Shown here one piece after another: positions 24,108 through 31,888 of a DNA stretch of 38,896 bases. Each line of letters starts with the position of its first letter. Positions within the stretch are counted from its first letter, which is position 1. The notes under the pieces were generated by a model. It made no database searches. It was not told the origin of the DNA and saw nothing but the letters and a program-made list of their open reading frames with translations. The stretch comes from an uncultured Eubacterium sp. (GTDB lineage Bacteria; Bacillota; Clostridia; Lachnospirales; Lachnospiraceae): contig CAJUTR010000027.1 of the NCBI GenBank assembly GCA_910589665.1, positions 1 through 38,896 of the forward strand. Direction: 5' to 3'. The position numbers were made by a program, and so were the translations under genes.

Positions 24108-25898
24108 ATGGGACGGAAAACGGAGAAGGATGATACGCAGATAAAGCAGCAACTAGAAGAAAAGCAGAAGAGACCCCAAAAACAGAAGAAACTGAAAAAA
24201 GAAACGAATGGAAAAGAAGTCGGAATGCCGTTGAAATTCAAAAGTCTTATTTTTGTTGCTGCCATGATCGTATTAACGGCAGCTACGACCATTTTCGTTG
24301 CACTGCCTACGATCCGGAACATTATGGGAGAGACGACTAGAAATTATATGTATGACCTAGCGGAAACAAATGGTCGGATCCTGGATCTTGAGGTCTATTC
24401 GTATGGAGTGAGCGTTGGACTATCTGAGGAAAAGCTGGAAGAAATGTTTCAAAATGTGATGGTAAAAGGTGTGTCGGATAGTTATGCGTACATTGTGACA
24501 CCTGACGGTAATATGTGTTACCATCCCAAAAAAGAAAAGATAGGCAAACCGGTGGAAAATGAAGTGATCTCCCAGGTGGCTGCGGATCTTCAGGCGGGAA
24601 AAGATGTTGAATCAAAAATCGTATCCTATGAATTTAAGGGCGAGACAAAATATGCAGCTTATTATGTGAATCCCAATGGGTGCTTTCTGTTTGTCGTTAC
24701 GGCCAATGAAGACGATGTGATGGGGACAGTAGATTTTGTGGGAAAGGTGATGTCCGTATCGGCGGTCATTGCTACTCTGATCGGATTAGCGATCGCGTTT
24801 ATCGGTTTTCATTTTATGTTCCGTCCGCTTCGGAAAATCGCAGGCATTGTTTCGCGTATGGGCAATCTTGATTTTACCAGAGTGCCTGAAATTGATAAAC
24901 TCCGAAACAGCCGTGACGAAATGGGTCTGATGGCGCGGGCGGTGTGCAGCGTTCAGGATCAGTTGAGAAATGCCGTGACGGAGTTGCAGGAACAGAGCCG
25001 TAAATTGTTCCAGTCCTCGGACAGCTTGAGTGGAAATGCAACGGTCACTGCACAGACGATCGGGCAGATCAATCATGCCATTCATGATATGGCAGAGGGG
25101 GCATCGTCTCAGGCATCCGATACGCAGGCGGCGACGGAAAGCGTGATCGTCATCGGAGATATGGTAAAGGAAACGAATGAGGAAGTGGCAAGGCTGCGCA
25201 CCAACGTCGAGAGTATGCACGAGTCCGGCGCGGAGGCAGTGAAGACCCTGAAAGAATTGGAAAGTATAAACGCAGAAGTCAAAGAGTCGTTTGAACAGAT
25301 TTTTGAACAAACAAATACGACGAATGAATCAGCGATGAAGATACAGGATGCGATCGAATTGATCACTTCGATTGCGGAGGAAACGAACCTTCTATCTTTG
25401 AACGCTTCGATTGAAGCGGCGCGAGCCGGGGAACAGGGAAAAGGTTTTGCAGTTGTGGCAAATCAGATCCAGAAACTTGCGGAGCAGTCCAATGAGTCTG
25501 CCATGAGAGTACAGCATATCACAAACTCGCTTATGGAAGATGCGGCGAAAGCGGTGAAAACGATGGATCAGGTAAAGTCGATCATGGATTCTCAGGTTCA
25601 GAAGGTAGATTTGACGGGAAGCATGTTTTCAAAGGTTCAGGCGGAAATTGACAATTCGATCAATGGAATCACAAAAATATACGAAAAGACGGAGGGTATG
25701 GACAGCGCAAGGGTTAATGTAGTAGATGTCGTCCAGAGCCTGACGGCGATTGCGCAGCAAAATGCGGCGGGAACAGAAGAAACGTCCGCATCGGTTCAGG
25801 AAGTAAATCAGGTCATAGATGACATGTCAGATAATGCGAAGCAGCTGAACAGCGTAGCGCAGACGATTGACGAGCATATGAGGAAATTTACGGTCTGA
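24108..25898 (+). CDS. methyl-accepting chemotaxis protein
   Basis: This 596-residue chemoreceptor begins with an unusually long, highly charged cytoplasmic head (about 1-42, rich in Lys, Gln and Glu). Then come membrane helix 1 (about 45-65), an external Cache-like sensor (about 75-205; AYIVTPDGNMCYHPKKEKIG), helix 2 (about 215-240), HAMP (FRPLRKIAGIV), and a signalling domain whose hairpin tip is IAEETNLLSLNASIEAARAGEQGKGFAVVA. AAAGGGGG is correctly spaced for the ATG at 24108, not the one at 24099. No C-terminal CheR/CheB pentapeptide is seen. The ligand is unknown; Cache domains of this type often bind small acids or amino acids. Confidence 0.92.
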   Translation: MGRKTEKDDTQIKQQLEEKQKRPQKQKKLKKETNGKEVGMPLKFKSLIFVAAMIVLTAATTIFVALPTIRNIMGETTRNYMYDLAETNGRILDLEVYSYGVSVGLSEEKLEEMFQNVMVKGVSDSYAYIVTPDGNMCYHPKKEKIGKPVENEVISQVAADLQAGKDVESKIVSYEFKGETKYAAYYVNPNGCFLFVVTANEDDVMGTVDFVGKVMSVSAVIATLIGLAIAFIGFHFMFRPLRKIAGIVSRMGNLDFTRVPEIDKLRNSRDEMGLMARAVCSVQDQLRNAVTELQEQSRKLFQSSDSLSGNATVTAQTIGQINHAIHDMAEGASSQASDTQAATESVIVIGDMVKETNEEVARLRTNVESMHESGAEAVKTLKELESINAEVKESFEQIFEQTNTTNESAMKIQDAIELITSIAEETNLLSLNASIEAARAGEQGKGFAVVANQIQKLAEQSNESAMRVQHITNSLMEDAAKAVKTMDQVKSIMDSQVQKVDLTGSMFSKVQAEIDNSINGITKIYEKTEGMDSARVNVVDVVQSLTAIAQQNAAGTEETSASVQEVNQVIDDMSDNAKQLNSVAQTIDEHMRKFTV

Positions 25899-26002
25899 AA
25901 AATGGTGAGTATTTATTTTTAGAAAACTTGTAGGATTATATCGTAAGTGCTTTTGGAGGGAAGAAATTGCGTGCACAGCGGTATGATCCTCTTTTTATGT
26001 AA

Positions 26003-26032
26003 GTAAACTTACTTTTGGGGACAAAAGTTTAC
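26003..26032. repeat. inverted repeat upstream of the FapA promoter
   Basis: GTAAACTT (26003-26010) and AAGTTTAC (26025-26032) are perfect mirror arms around 14 bases, about 33 bases before the -35. It may be an operator or a weak terminator of the receptor gene. Confidence 0.35.
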
Positions 26033-26064
26033 AGCTTATTCCTGTAAATTATAGATAAATTTCA

Positions 26065-26093
26065 TAGACTTTTTAGCAGAAATGTAGTATAAT
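26065..26093 (+). promoter_or_regulatory. promoter of the FapA-HD-GYP operon
   Basis: TAGACT (26065-26070), 17 bases, TATAAT (26088-26093). Confidence 0.6.
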
Positions 26094-26133
26094 TGATTAG
26101 ATTGTATCATATATGGAAAGGATGGCATTTCAT

Positions 26134-28200
26134 ATGAGTGAAGACTGGACGCCTTCTCATCATTCTGAATTCAGGATGAAAGAAAACTCGGAATACATGA
26201 GAGAACAGCATCAGGAAATACTTCTTGGCAAGGAAGAAGGTTTGGATGTTTCGCTTTATTCAAATCCAGAGTTTAACTGGCTGCAGATGGAACAGATTCG
26301 AATGGGAATAAAGGACAAGATTGATGTTTCCATCTATGCGGATCCATCCTACAGCTATGAAACGATGAAACAGATCCGGCTTTCCATATATTCGGCTACA
26401 GATCTTATGGGTTATCTGAACAGAGGATTTGTGGATGATGAACTGGAACAGATCCGGCTTGCTTTGGAAGAGGATCTTCCGATAGATACATGGCTTACGG
26501 ATGATATGTACGTGCAGCAGATTTATGAAATTCGGATCGGACTTTATGAGGGACTGCGGGTTTCTGTATATGCGGATTCCAAATATAATTGGATGCAGAT
26601 GCGTGAGATTCGTTTGGGTCTGGAAAAGAAACTAAAGGTATCATGTTATACAAACTGTTTGTTCAGTCATTGGCAGATGAAAGAGATCCGCTTGGGCCTG
26701 GAGGCAGGACTAGATGTTTCGTCGTATGCAAAATTGATCTTTTCTGGTACAGATATGAAAGAAAAACGGGAAAATTTATTGTTGGAAAAGACGAAGACGT
26801 ATATGATGGCTGATCAGCTCGGCATTGATGTACAGGCTTATAGGAAAAAAGAATTCAGTATTTTCGTGGAGGATAACGGAAATAAAGTATTTGGTTTTAT
26901 CCAGTTGATTTCGGGTAACGTTGTTACGGAAGAAGATATTTATGAGGCATTGAAAACGAGAGGGATCATAAACGGGATTAAGCGCGATGTCGTCGCTGAC
27001 ATGGTGAAGAAAAGAAAGATGAATGAAAAAATACTGATCGCGGAAGGAACGCCTGCAAAAGCGGGTAAGAATGGTTGGTATGAGTTTTTTGTCCGGCTGG
27101 ATCTACCCCGTATTCCCGCTCCGCTTCCCGATGGCGGTGTGGATTATGTCAATATTGAAGCGTTCGAAATGGTAGAAGAGGGAGAGAAGATTGCGGTTTA
27201 TCATCCTGCCCAAAAAGGGGTTGATGGTAAAAATGTTTTTGGTGAAGTTCTTCACGCAAGCAAAGGGATTGAAAAGAAGCCTATCAAGGGAAAGGGATTT
27301 ACGATCGCGCCCGACGGGGTGACTTATATATCCAAATTAAATGGAAAATTCGAATATGTGAATGGAAAAATTATCATCTCCAATATGATCATTGTTCGTG
27401 AGGATGTTACGGCTGTCACAGGGAAATTAGAAGTCGATGGATCGGTCTATGTGATTGGAAGCGTTTACTCAGGAGGTTATATTTCCGCTACGGGTGATAT
27501 TATCATTGAACATAATGTAGAGGCAGCGAAGCTGATCGCCGGCGGAAACATTATGATCAAGAAAGGGAGCTGTTCCAAGAACGAGTGCTTCATTGAGGCG
27601 AAGGGCGAAGTTTCCGGCAGTTTCTTTGAAGCTGCCACGATCGAAGCCGATGGAAATATTATGGCGAATTATATCATGAACAGTGAGATCAACACGATGG
27701 GAAAGGTTATCGTTTCTGGCAGCAAAGGCATGCTCCTCGGTGGAAAGGTCCGTGCCGTCAGAGGGGTGGATACGTATAATCTGGGCAATAAGTCTCATAT
27801 CAAGACGTTTTTGGAAGTGGGAAAAAATACTCTTTATGATAAGAAACAAGCTGTGTATGCGGAAAAGAGGGAACAAATCCTAGATGAATTATGGATGCTT
27901 GAAGAGCGTTGGAATAATATATTGCAATCTCTTCCCCCGGATAAGGAACAAGCGGAAGAACTTATTAAAAAGCTGAACGCTGCCATAGTGGCAAAAGATC
28001 ATGAACTGGCAGGCCTGGATGCGGAAGTATCCAAACTGGCGAATTTGACTGACCAGGATATGCAGGCGGTTATTGTAAGAGGAAATGCCTATGAGGGCAG
28101 TGTGATCGAGATCAATACGATCAAGTATATGCTGCCATCGCAAGTGACTAGAATCGTGTTCAAGCTTAGGAATAAAAGTGTTGTTATGGTTAAATTGTAA
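26134..28200 (+). CDS. 26-residue-repeat + FapA (DUF342) fusion protein
   Basis: This 688-residue soluble protein has three parts. After a short head, residues 37-218 are seven consecutive units of exactly 26 residues with the pattern LDVSxYAxxxFxxxQMxEIRxGLExx. Residues about 220-560 are FapA/DUF342: KNGWYEFFVRL, VEEGEKIAVYHPA, GVDGKNVFGE, then a Gly-rich beta-solenoid (VDGSVYVIGSVYSGGYISATGDIIIEHNV). A coiled coil (about 575-645) and a small beta end follow. FapA-type proteins are linked to flagellar assembly or polarity in some bacteria. The next gene, 24 bases on, is an HD-GYP protein. The start is uncertain: AAAGGA is 11-12 bases before ATG 26134, and in-frame ATGs exist at 26113 and 26122. 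No transmembrane helix is seen. Confidence 0.8.
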   Translation: MSEDWTPSHHSEFRMKENSEYMREQHQEILLGKEEGLDVSLYSNPEFNWLQMEQIRMGIKDKIDVSIYADPSYSYETMKQIRLSIYSATDLMGYLNRGFVDDELEQIRLALEEDLPIDTWLTDDMYVQQIYEIRIGLYEGLRVSVYADSKYNWMQMREIRLGLEKKLKVSCYTNCLFSHWQMKEIRLGLEAGLDVSSYAKLIFSGTDMKEKRENLLLEKTKTYMMADQLGIDVQAYRKKEFSIFVEDNGNKVFGFIQLISGNVVTEEDIYEALKTRGIINGIKRDVVADMVKKRKMNEKILIAEGTPAKAGKNGWYEFFVRLDLPRIPAPLPDGGVDYVNIEAFEMVEEGEKIAVYHPAQKGVDGKNVFGEVLHASKGIEKKPIKGKGFTIAPDGVTYISKLNGKFEYVNGKIIISNMIIVREDVTAVTGKLEVDGSVYVIGSVYSGGYISATGDIIIEHNVEAAKLIAGGNIMIKKGSCSKNECFIEAKGEVSGSFFEAATIEADGNIMANYIMNSEINTMGKVIVSGSKGMLLGGKVRAVRGVDTYNLGNKSHIKTFLEVGKNTLYDKKQAVYAEKREQILDELWMLEERWNNILQSLPPDKEQAEELIKKLNAAIVAKDHELAGLDAEVSKLANLTDQDMQAVIVRGNAYEGSVIEINTIKYMLPSQVTRIVFKLRNKSVVMVKL
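26242..26787 (+). repeat. seven 26-codon (78-base) coding repeats
   Basis: The units start at codons every 78 bases with no insertion or deletion. Units 1, 2, 5 and 6 keep VSxYA/VSxYxN and QMxEIRxGL/QMxQIR best; units 3, 4 and 7 are divergent. A worn partial unit (QHQEILLGKEEG) precedes unit 1. DNA identity between units is low, so the array is old rather than recently expanded. Confidence 0.85.
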
Positions 28201-28224
28201 TTTTGGAAAAGGAGGTATGGCGAT

Positions 28225-29322
28225 ATGGTACGTGATAAGATCTTGATCCTTGAAGATGATGAAAAAAGCCGTACTCAACTGGTTGAAATATTTCGGGATC
28301 AGTTTAAGATCCTCGAAGCGTCAAATGAGACACAAGGGGTCGATATATTGAGAAAACATGCGGCTTCTATTGTTGTTATCTTAGTGAATATCAGCATACC
28401 AGCAAAAAATGATTTTCAGGTTCTGCAGCGATTAAGCAAAAAAAAGTTCTGCCGGCAGATCCCCTTTATGATGATAACGAGCGAAGAGACTTCGGGGTAT
28501 GAGAAAAAAGGTTATGAGTACGGGATCGTAGGTTATATCAAAAAGCCGTTTTATCCGGATACGGTAAAACAGCTGGTAGAAAATGTCATTGACGTGTTCC
28601 AATACAAGTTGAAACTTGAAGTGATGGTCAAAACCCAGAATAAAAAGCTGAAGAAACAAAACGAGATGTTACAGCAGCTGGCGGAAAAGCAAAGGAATAT
28701 GAACGGGATATTGATCGAGTCGCTGAGCAATATTGTGGAATTTCGAAACCTGGAGTCAGAACAGCATATTAAAAGGGTCCGTGAATTTACGCTCTGTCTC
28801 GGGAATAGTGTGATGAACCTGTATCCGGAGTATGAATTGACAGCGGAAACAATACAGGTTATCGGATGGGCATCTTCCCTGCATGACATCGGTAAGATCG
28901 TAATACCGGATCATATTATATTGAAAGCGGGTAAATTGAATGAGGATGAATATGAAGTCATAAAATCTCATACAACAAAGGGGGCAGAAATCATAGAGAA
29001 GTTGATCCACCTGGAAAATGAAGCATTTTGTGACTATGCTTATGATATAGCAAGGCATCATCATGAAAAATACGATGGAAATGGTTATCCCGACGGGCTA
29101 AAAGGAGAAGAAATCAGCATAGCGGCGCAGATCGTATCGCTGGTCGACGTTTACGATGCGCTTACATCCAGGCGTGTCTATAAAGCGGCATATAAGACAG
29201 AAAAAGCGTACCAGATGATTTTAAATGGACAAAGCGGCGTCTTTTCTTCGAAACTGCTAAAAGCGTTTACGGAAGTAAGGAAACCGTTTGAGGTCATTGT
29301 GAAAAAATATTCTGATGATTAA
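28225..29322 (+). CDS. receiver-HD-GYP protein lacking the phospho-acceptor Asp
   Basis: This 365-residue cytoplasmic protein joins a receiver fold (1-120) to an HD-GYP cyclic-di-GMP phosphodiesterase (about 165-360) by a coiled linker. The output domain looks active: His220-Asp221 in HDIGK, HHHEKYDGNGYPDGL from His278, and DVYDALTSRR. The receiver keeps the acidic pair Asp11-Asp12, a Ser/Thr (ITSEE) and the Lys of IKKPF, but the acceptor position reads LVNISIP, with Asn55 in place of Asp. It therefore cannot be phosphorylated in the normal way. AAAGGAGG at 28207-28214 serves the ATG. It is paired with the repeat-FapA gene upstream, 24 bases away. Confidence 0.9.
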   Translation: MVRDKILILEDDEKSRTQLVEIFRDQFKILEASNETQGVDILRKHAASIVVILVNISIPAKNDFQVLQRLSKKKFCRQIPFMMITSEETSGYEKKGYEYGIVGYIKKPFYPDTVKQLVENVIDVFQYKLKLEVMVKTQNKKLKKQNEMLQQLAEKQRNMNGILIESLSNIVEFRNLESEQHIKRVREFTLCLGNSVMNLYPEYELTAETIQVIGWASSLHDIGKIVIPDHIILKAGKLNEDEYEVIKSHTTKGAEIIEKLIHLENEAFCDYAYDIARHHHEKYDGNGYPDGLKGEEISIAAQIVSLVDVYDALTSRRVYKAAYKTEKAYQMILNGQSGVFSSKLLKAFTEVRKPFEVIVKKYSDD

Positions 29323-29408
29323 GAGGAAGATTTGGAATGCAAAGTCATAGGACAGACTTTTCTTCTAATATATTATAAGAAATGGCAGGGGAAAAGAGGA
29401 AGTAAGTT

Positions 29409-31064
29409 ATGACATGCAGAGAGGCAATCTATTCGGAAAACGTGTTGGATTATATCGTGAATTCGTACGGTGGAAGGGAAATCACCGAGCAGCGGTATAA
29501 TCCTCTTTGCATTTTGGAGGTTGATAATTTTCGCTCCATCATATATAAACAGGAGGAGAAGATCAATAGTGAGAGTATCGGTCGGTACGGTTACGGTTCG
29601 ATCCCGCACGTTTATGGATTGATGGCGGATGAGGCGCTTGAGGCTTCCGGTGTTGCTAAGATACGGAGACAGCCGTATTTGGATCTGTATGGGCAGGGGA
29701 TCCTGGTGGGGATCGTGGACACGGGGATTGACTTTGCGCATCCGGCATTTGTCAATGCCGATAATACGACCCGGATTCATTCCATTTGGGATCAGACGAT
29801 CCGTGAGGGCGGTGATGTGAAAGGATTCCAGTATGGAAAAGAGTTTACGCGTGAGGAGATCAATGAAGCGCTAAAGGATGAGGAGCCGCTGTCTCTCATC
29901 CCGTCTCGCGATGAAAACGGGCACGGTACGTTTCTAGCGGGGATTGCTGCGGGAAATGAGATGCGGCAGGATGATTTTTCAGGAGTTGCACCATTGTCCG
30001 ATCTCGTTATCGTAAAATGCAAGGAAGCAAAAAATAGTTATCGTGAGTTTTACCGGGTCCCGAATGGTGTGCCATGTTTTCAGGAAAATGATATTATGTG
30101 TGGGATTTCCTATATTTTACGTGTGGCGCAGGAGACGAGAAGACAAGTGGCGATCTGCATCGGGATGGGAAGCAATTTGGGAAATCACGATGGGGAGACG
30201 CCACTGTGCAGTATGATTGATTACATGAATATGCTTTCAGGCGTTTGTATCACGACCTGTGTGGGAAATGAAGGGAATGCGAGACATCATTATCATCTGA
30301 CAAAGGAACGTGAGGAAATTGATATCAATGTGGAATTATCCAGCCAGGGGTTTATTTGTGAATTGTGGTGGAGAACGCCCGGTATCCTACGGTTTGATGT
30401 GGTGTCCCCTGCGGGAACTACGCTCGGGATTACCCGTGCGACGACACACACAAAAGTAAGAAAACTTTTTACGGTGGAAAATACGCTGCTGGAAGTACTG
30501 GGAGGGGAAGAGCAGCAGCAGACGAGGGACCAGGTCGTTATGTTTCGCTTTGAAAATAGTAAGGCGGGCATATGGAAGATTCTTGTTTCCACAGAAGAGG
30601 CAGATGTGGATTTTCATATGTGGCTGTCGATTACGCAGTTTCTTTACGGGGAAACAACTTTTGTAAGGCCGGATCCGAATGTGACGATCTGTGAGCCGGG
30701 GAACAGCAGACGTGCGGTTTCCGTTTCGGCATACGATCCTACAGATGGGGCGCTGTTTCTGCAGGCGAGCAGAGGTTTTACGCCCAGCGGCATTATCAAA
30801 CCGGATGTCACGGCTCCCGGCGTAAAGTTGTATGGTCCGCTGCCCAAAAGTAATTATGGGAGTATGACAGGAACGGGGGTAGCCGCCGCGTTGACGACGG
30901 GGATCACGGCTTTGTATATGCAGCAGTATTCCGACTTTGTGATCAGTGGTAATTCTGTCCGCGAACTCCTGATCCGAGGAGCAGACCAGCGCGGGGAGGG
31001 GTATCCGAACCGGGAGTGGGGATATGGCACGGTAAACGCGTTCGAAAGTATATTTTATGAGTGA
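29409..31064 (+). CDS. subtilase-fold (S8, Csp-like) protein with Ser replaced by Gly
   Basis: This 551-residue protein has the subtilisin fold as in the Csp spore-germination proteases: Asp104 in GIVDTGID, His172 in NGHGTFLAGIAAG, and the oxyanion-hole Asn287 in CVGNEGN. The catalytic serine motif, normally GTSxAA, reads TGTGVAAAL, with Gly490 (codon GGG at 30876-30878) in place of Ser. A roughly 150-residue jelly-roll-like insert (about 295-430) also fits the Csp group. There is no signal peptide. It should be a pseudoprotease. C. difficile CspC and CspA are known inactive relatives acting in germinant sensing; whether this protein acts in sporulation cannot be told. GAGGAAG lies before the ATG. 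Confidence 0.88.
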   Translation: MTCREAIYSENVLDYIVNSYGGREITEQRYNPLCILEVDNFRSIIYKQEEKINSESIGRYGYGSIPHVYGLMADEALEASGVAKIRRQPYLDLYGQGILVGIVDTGIDFAHPAFVNADNTTRIHSIWDQTIREGGDVKGFQYGKEFTREEINEALKDEEPLSLIPSRDENGHGTFLAGIAAGNEMRQDDFSGVAPLSDLVIVKCKEAKNSYREFYRVPNGVPCFQENDIMCGISYILRVAQETRRQVAICIGMGSNLGNHDGETPLCSMIDYMNMLSGVCITTCVGNEGNARHHYHLTKEREEIDINVELSSQGFICELWWRTPGILRFDVVSPAGTTLGITRATTHTKVRKLFTVENTLLEVLGGEEQQQTRDQVVMFRFENSKAGIWKILVSTEEADVDFHMWLSITQFLYGETTFVRPDPNVTICEPGNSRRAVSVSAYDPTDGALFLQASRGFTPSGIIKPDVTAPGVKLYGPLPKSNYGSMTGTGVAAALTTGITALYMQQYSDFVISGNSVRELLIRGADQRGEGYPNREWGYGTVNAFESIFYE

Positions 31065-31112
31065 TAGATAGAGATATAACAGGGTATGCGGATGGTGGTC
31101 ATTATAGAGAAA

Positions 31113-31144
31113 AACGGCAGGAGATTAGAGTGACTCCTGCCGTT
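31113..31144. terminator. hairpin between convergent genes
   Basis: A perfect 11-base stem (AACGGCAGGAG/CTCCTGCCGTT) with a ten-base loop. A TTTT run follows on the minus strand only, so it fits best as terminator of the minus-strand Cys-rich gene; it may also slow plus-strand transcripts. Confidence 0.65.
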
Positions 31145-31160
31145 GTCAGTCATGGACTTA

Positions 31161-31197
31161 TTTACACCTGCAACATGAAATGACATTCAGGTGTAAA
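31161..31197. repeat. perfect 10-base inverted repeat
   Basis: TTTACACCTG (31161-31170) and CAGGTGTAAA (31188-31197) flank 17 bases. It sits between the terminator hairpin and the end of the Cys-rich gene. Its A/T ends make it a second terminator candidate on both strands. Confidence 0.45.
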
Positions 31198-31216
31198 AGA
31201 TCCGAGTTTCACGGAC

Positions 31217-31657
31217 TCAGGACATATAAATATCCGCGATACGGGAAGATTTCTCCGGAAACTCAGATTTCAGATACATCAGGTATTGTAATGCGCTTCC
31301 CTCATACGGGTGCGCATTTCCAAACAATCCGACTTCATAGCAATTACGGATGACATTGATGATACAATTTTCTGTATGATCCTCCTTGCAATCTTTGCAT
31401 TCTTTTAAAATATGCGCGATGGCGGTCTCTAACTCTATTTCATCAAATACTTTAAAATCTGTGATCGGTATTTTATCAGTACCTCCCGGAACTTCTTTTT
31501 TGGGTTCTTTCATATAATCACTGATACACTGCTTTGCAAAACCTATCGTACACGCCTCTTCTTTACACTGTTCGCATACCGTATCATTCAAACAGCAGTT
31601 CTCTAAATCGTCTCTGATAAGTTCTGCATTTAGTCCTTTCTTATGTTCTTCTGCCAT
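31217..31657 (-). CDS. cysteine-rich protein with duplicated CxxC module
   Basis: This 146-residue soluble protein has ten cysteines in two groups. After Cys21-Cys22, the first runs C28-x2-C31-x4-C36-x7-C44, the second C87-x2-C90-x7-C98-x7-C106. The parallel spacing suggests an internal duplication, each half able to bind zinc or an iron-sulfur cluster. No signal peptide or membrane segment is present, and the protein is rich in Glu and Lys. GGAGGTGA precedes its ATG and a promoter lies at 31732-31760. I do not recognise a named family. Confidence 0.7.
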   Translation of the reverse strand: MAEEHKKGLNAELIRDDLENCCLNDTVCEQCKEEACTIGFAKQCISDYMKEPKKEVPGGTDKIPITDFKVFDEIELETAIAHILKECKDCKEDHTENCIINVIRNCYEVGLFGNAHPYEGSALQYLMYLKSEFPEKSSRIADIYMS

Positions 31658-31731
31658 AAGTCACCTCCAATTAGATAGATTTGAGTGTCTGTCATGACCG
31701 GCAGATCAAAACTGCGATATGCCGCTTATCA

Positions 31732-31760
31732 AGTATAGCATATAGCGCAAATATTTTCTA
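31732..31760 (-). promoter_or_regulatory. promoter of the Cys-rich gene
   Basis: On the minus strand TAGAAA, 17 bases, then an extended -10 TGCTATACT. Confidence 0.5.
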
Positions 31761-31794
31761 TAGTAATTTGCAGGACACGTACAAAAAACTGCCA

Positions 31795-31823
31795 TTGATT
31801 TTATACCAGAACTAGTCTATAAT
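31795..31823 (+). promoter_or_regulatory. promoter of the GH127/146 gene
   Basis: TTGATT (31795-31800), 17 bases, TATAAT (31818-31823); AAGGAGG precedes the ATG at 31889. Confidence 0.65.
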
Positions 31824-31888
31824 ATTATCCATAAGTACGTGCCGGTTCAGGTACGGAGAAACGCATAAAAATAGAAGGAGGTATTGTA

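Noticed and set aside
26242..26787. CRISPR or satellite array
   Set aside because: The 78-base period is in coding frame and conserved only as protein.
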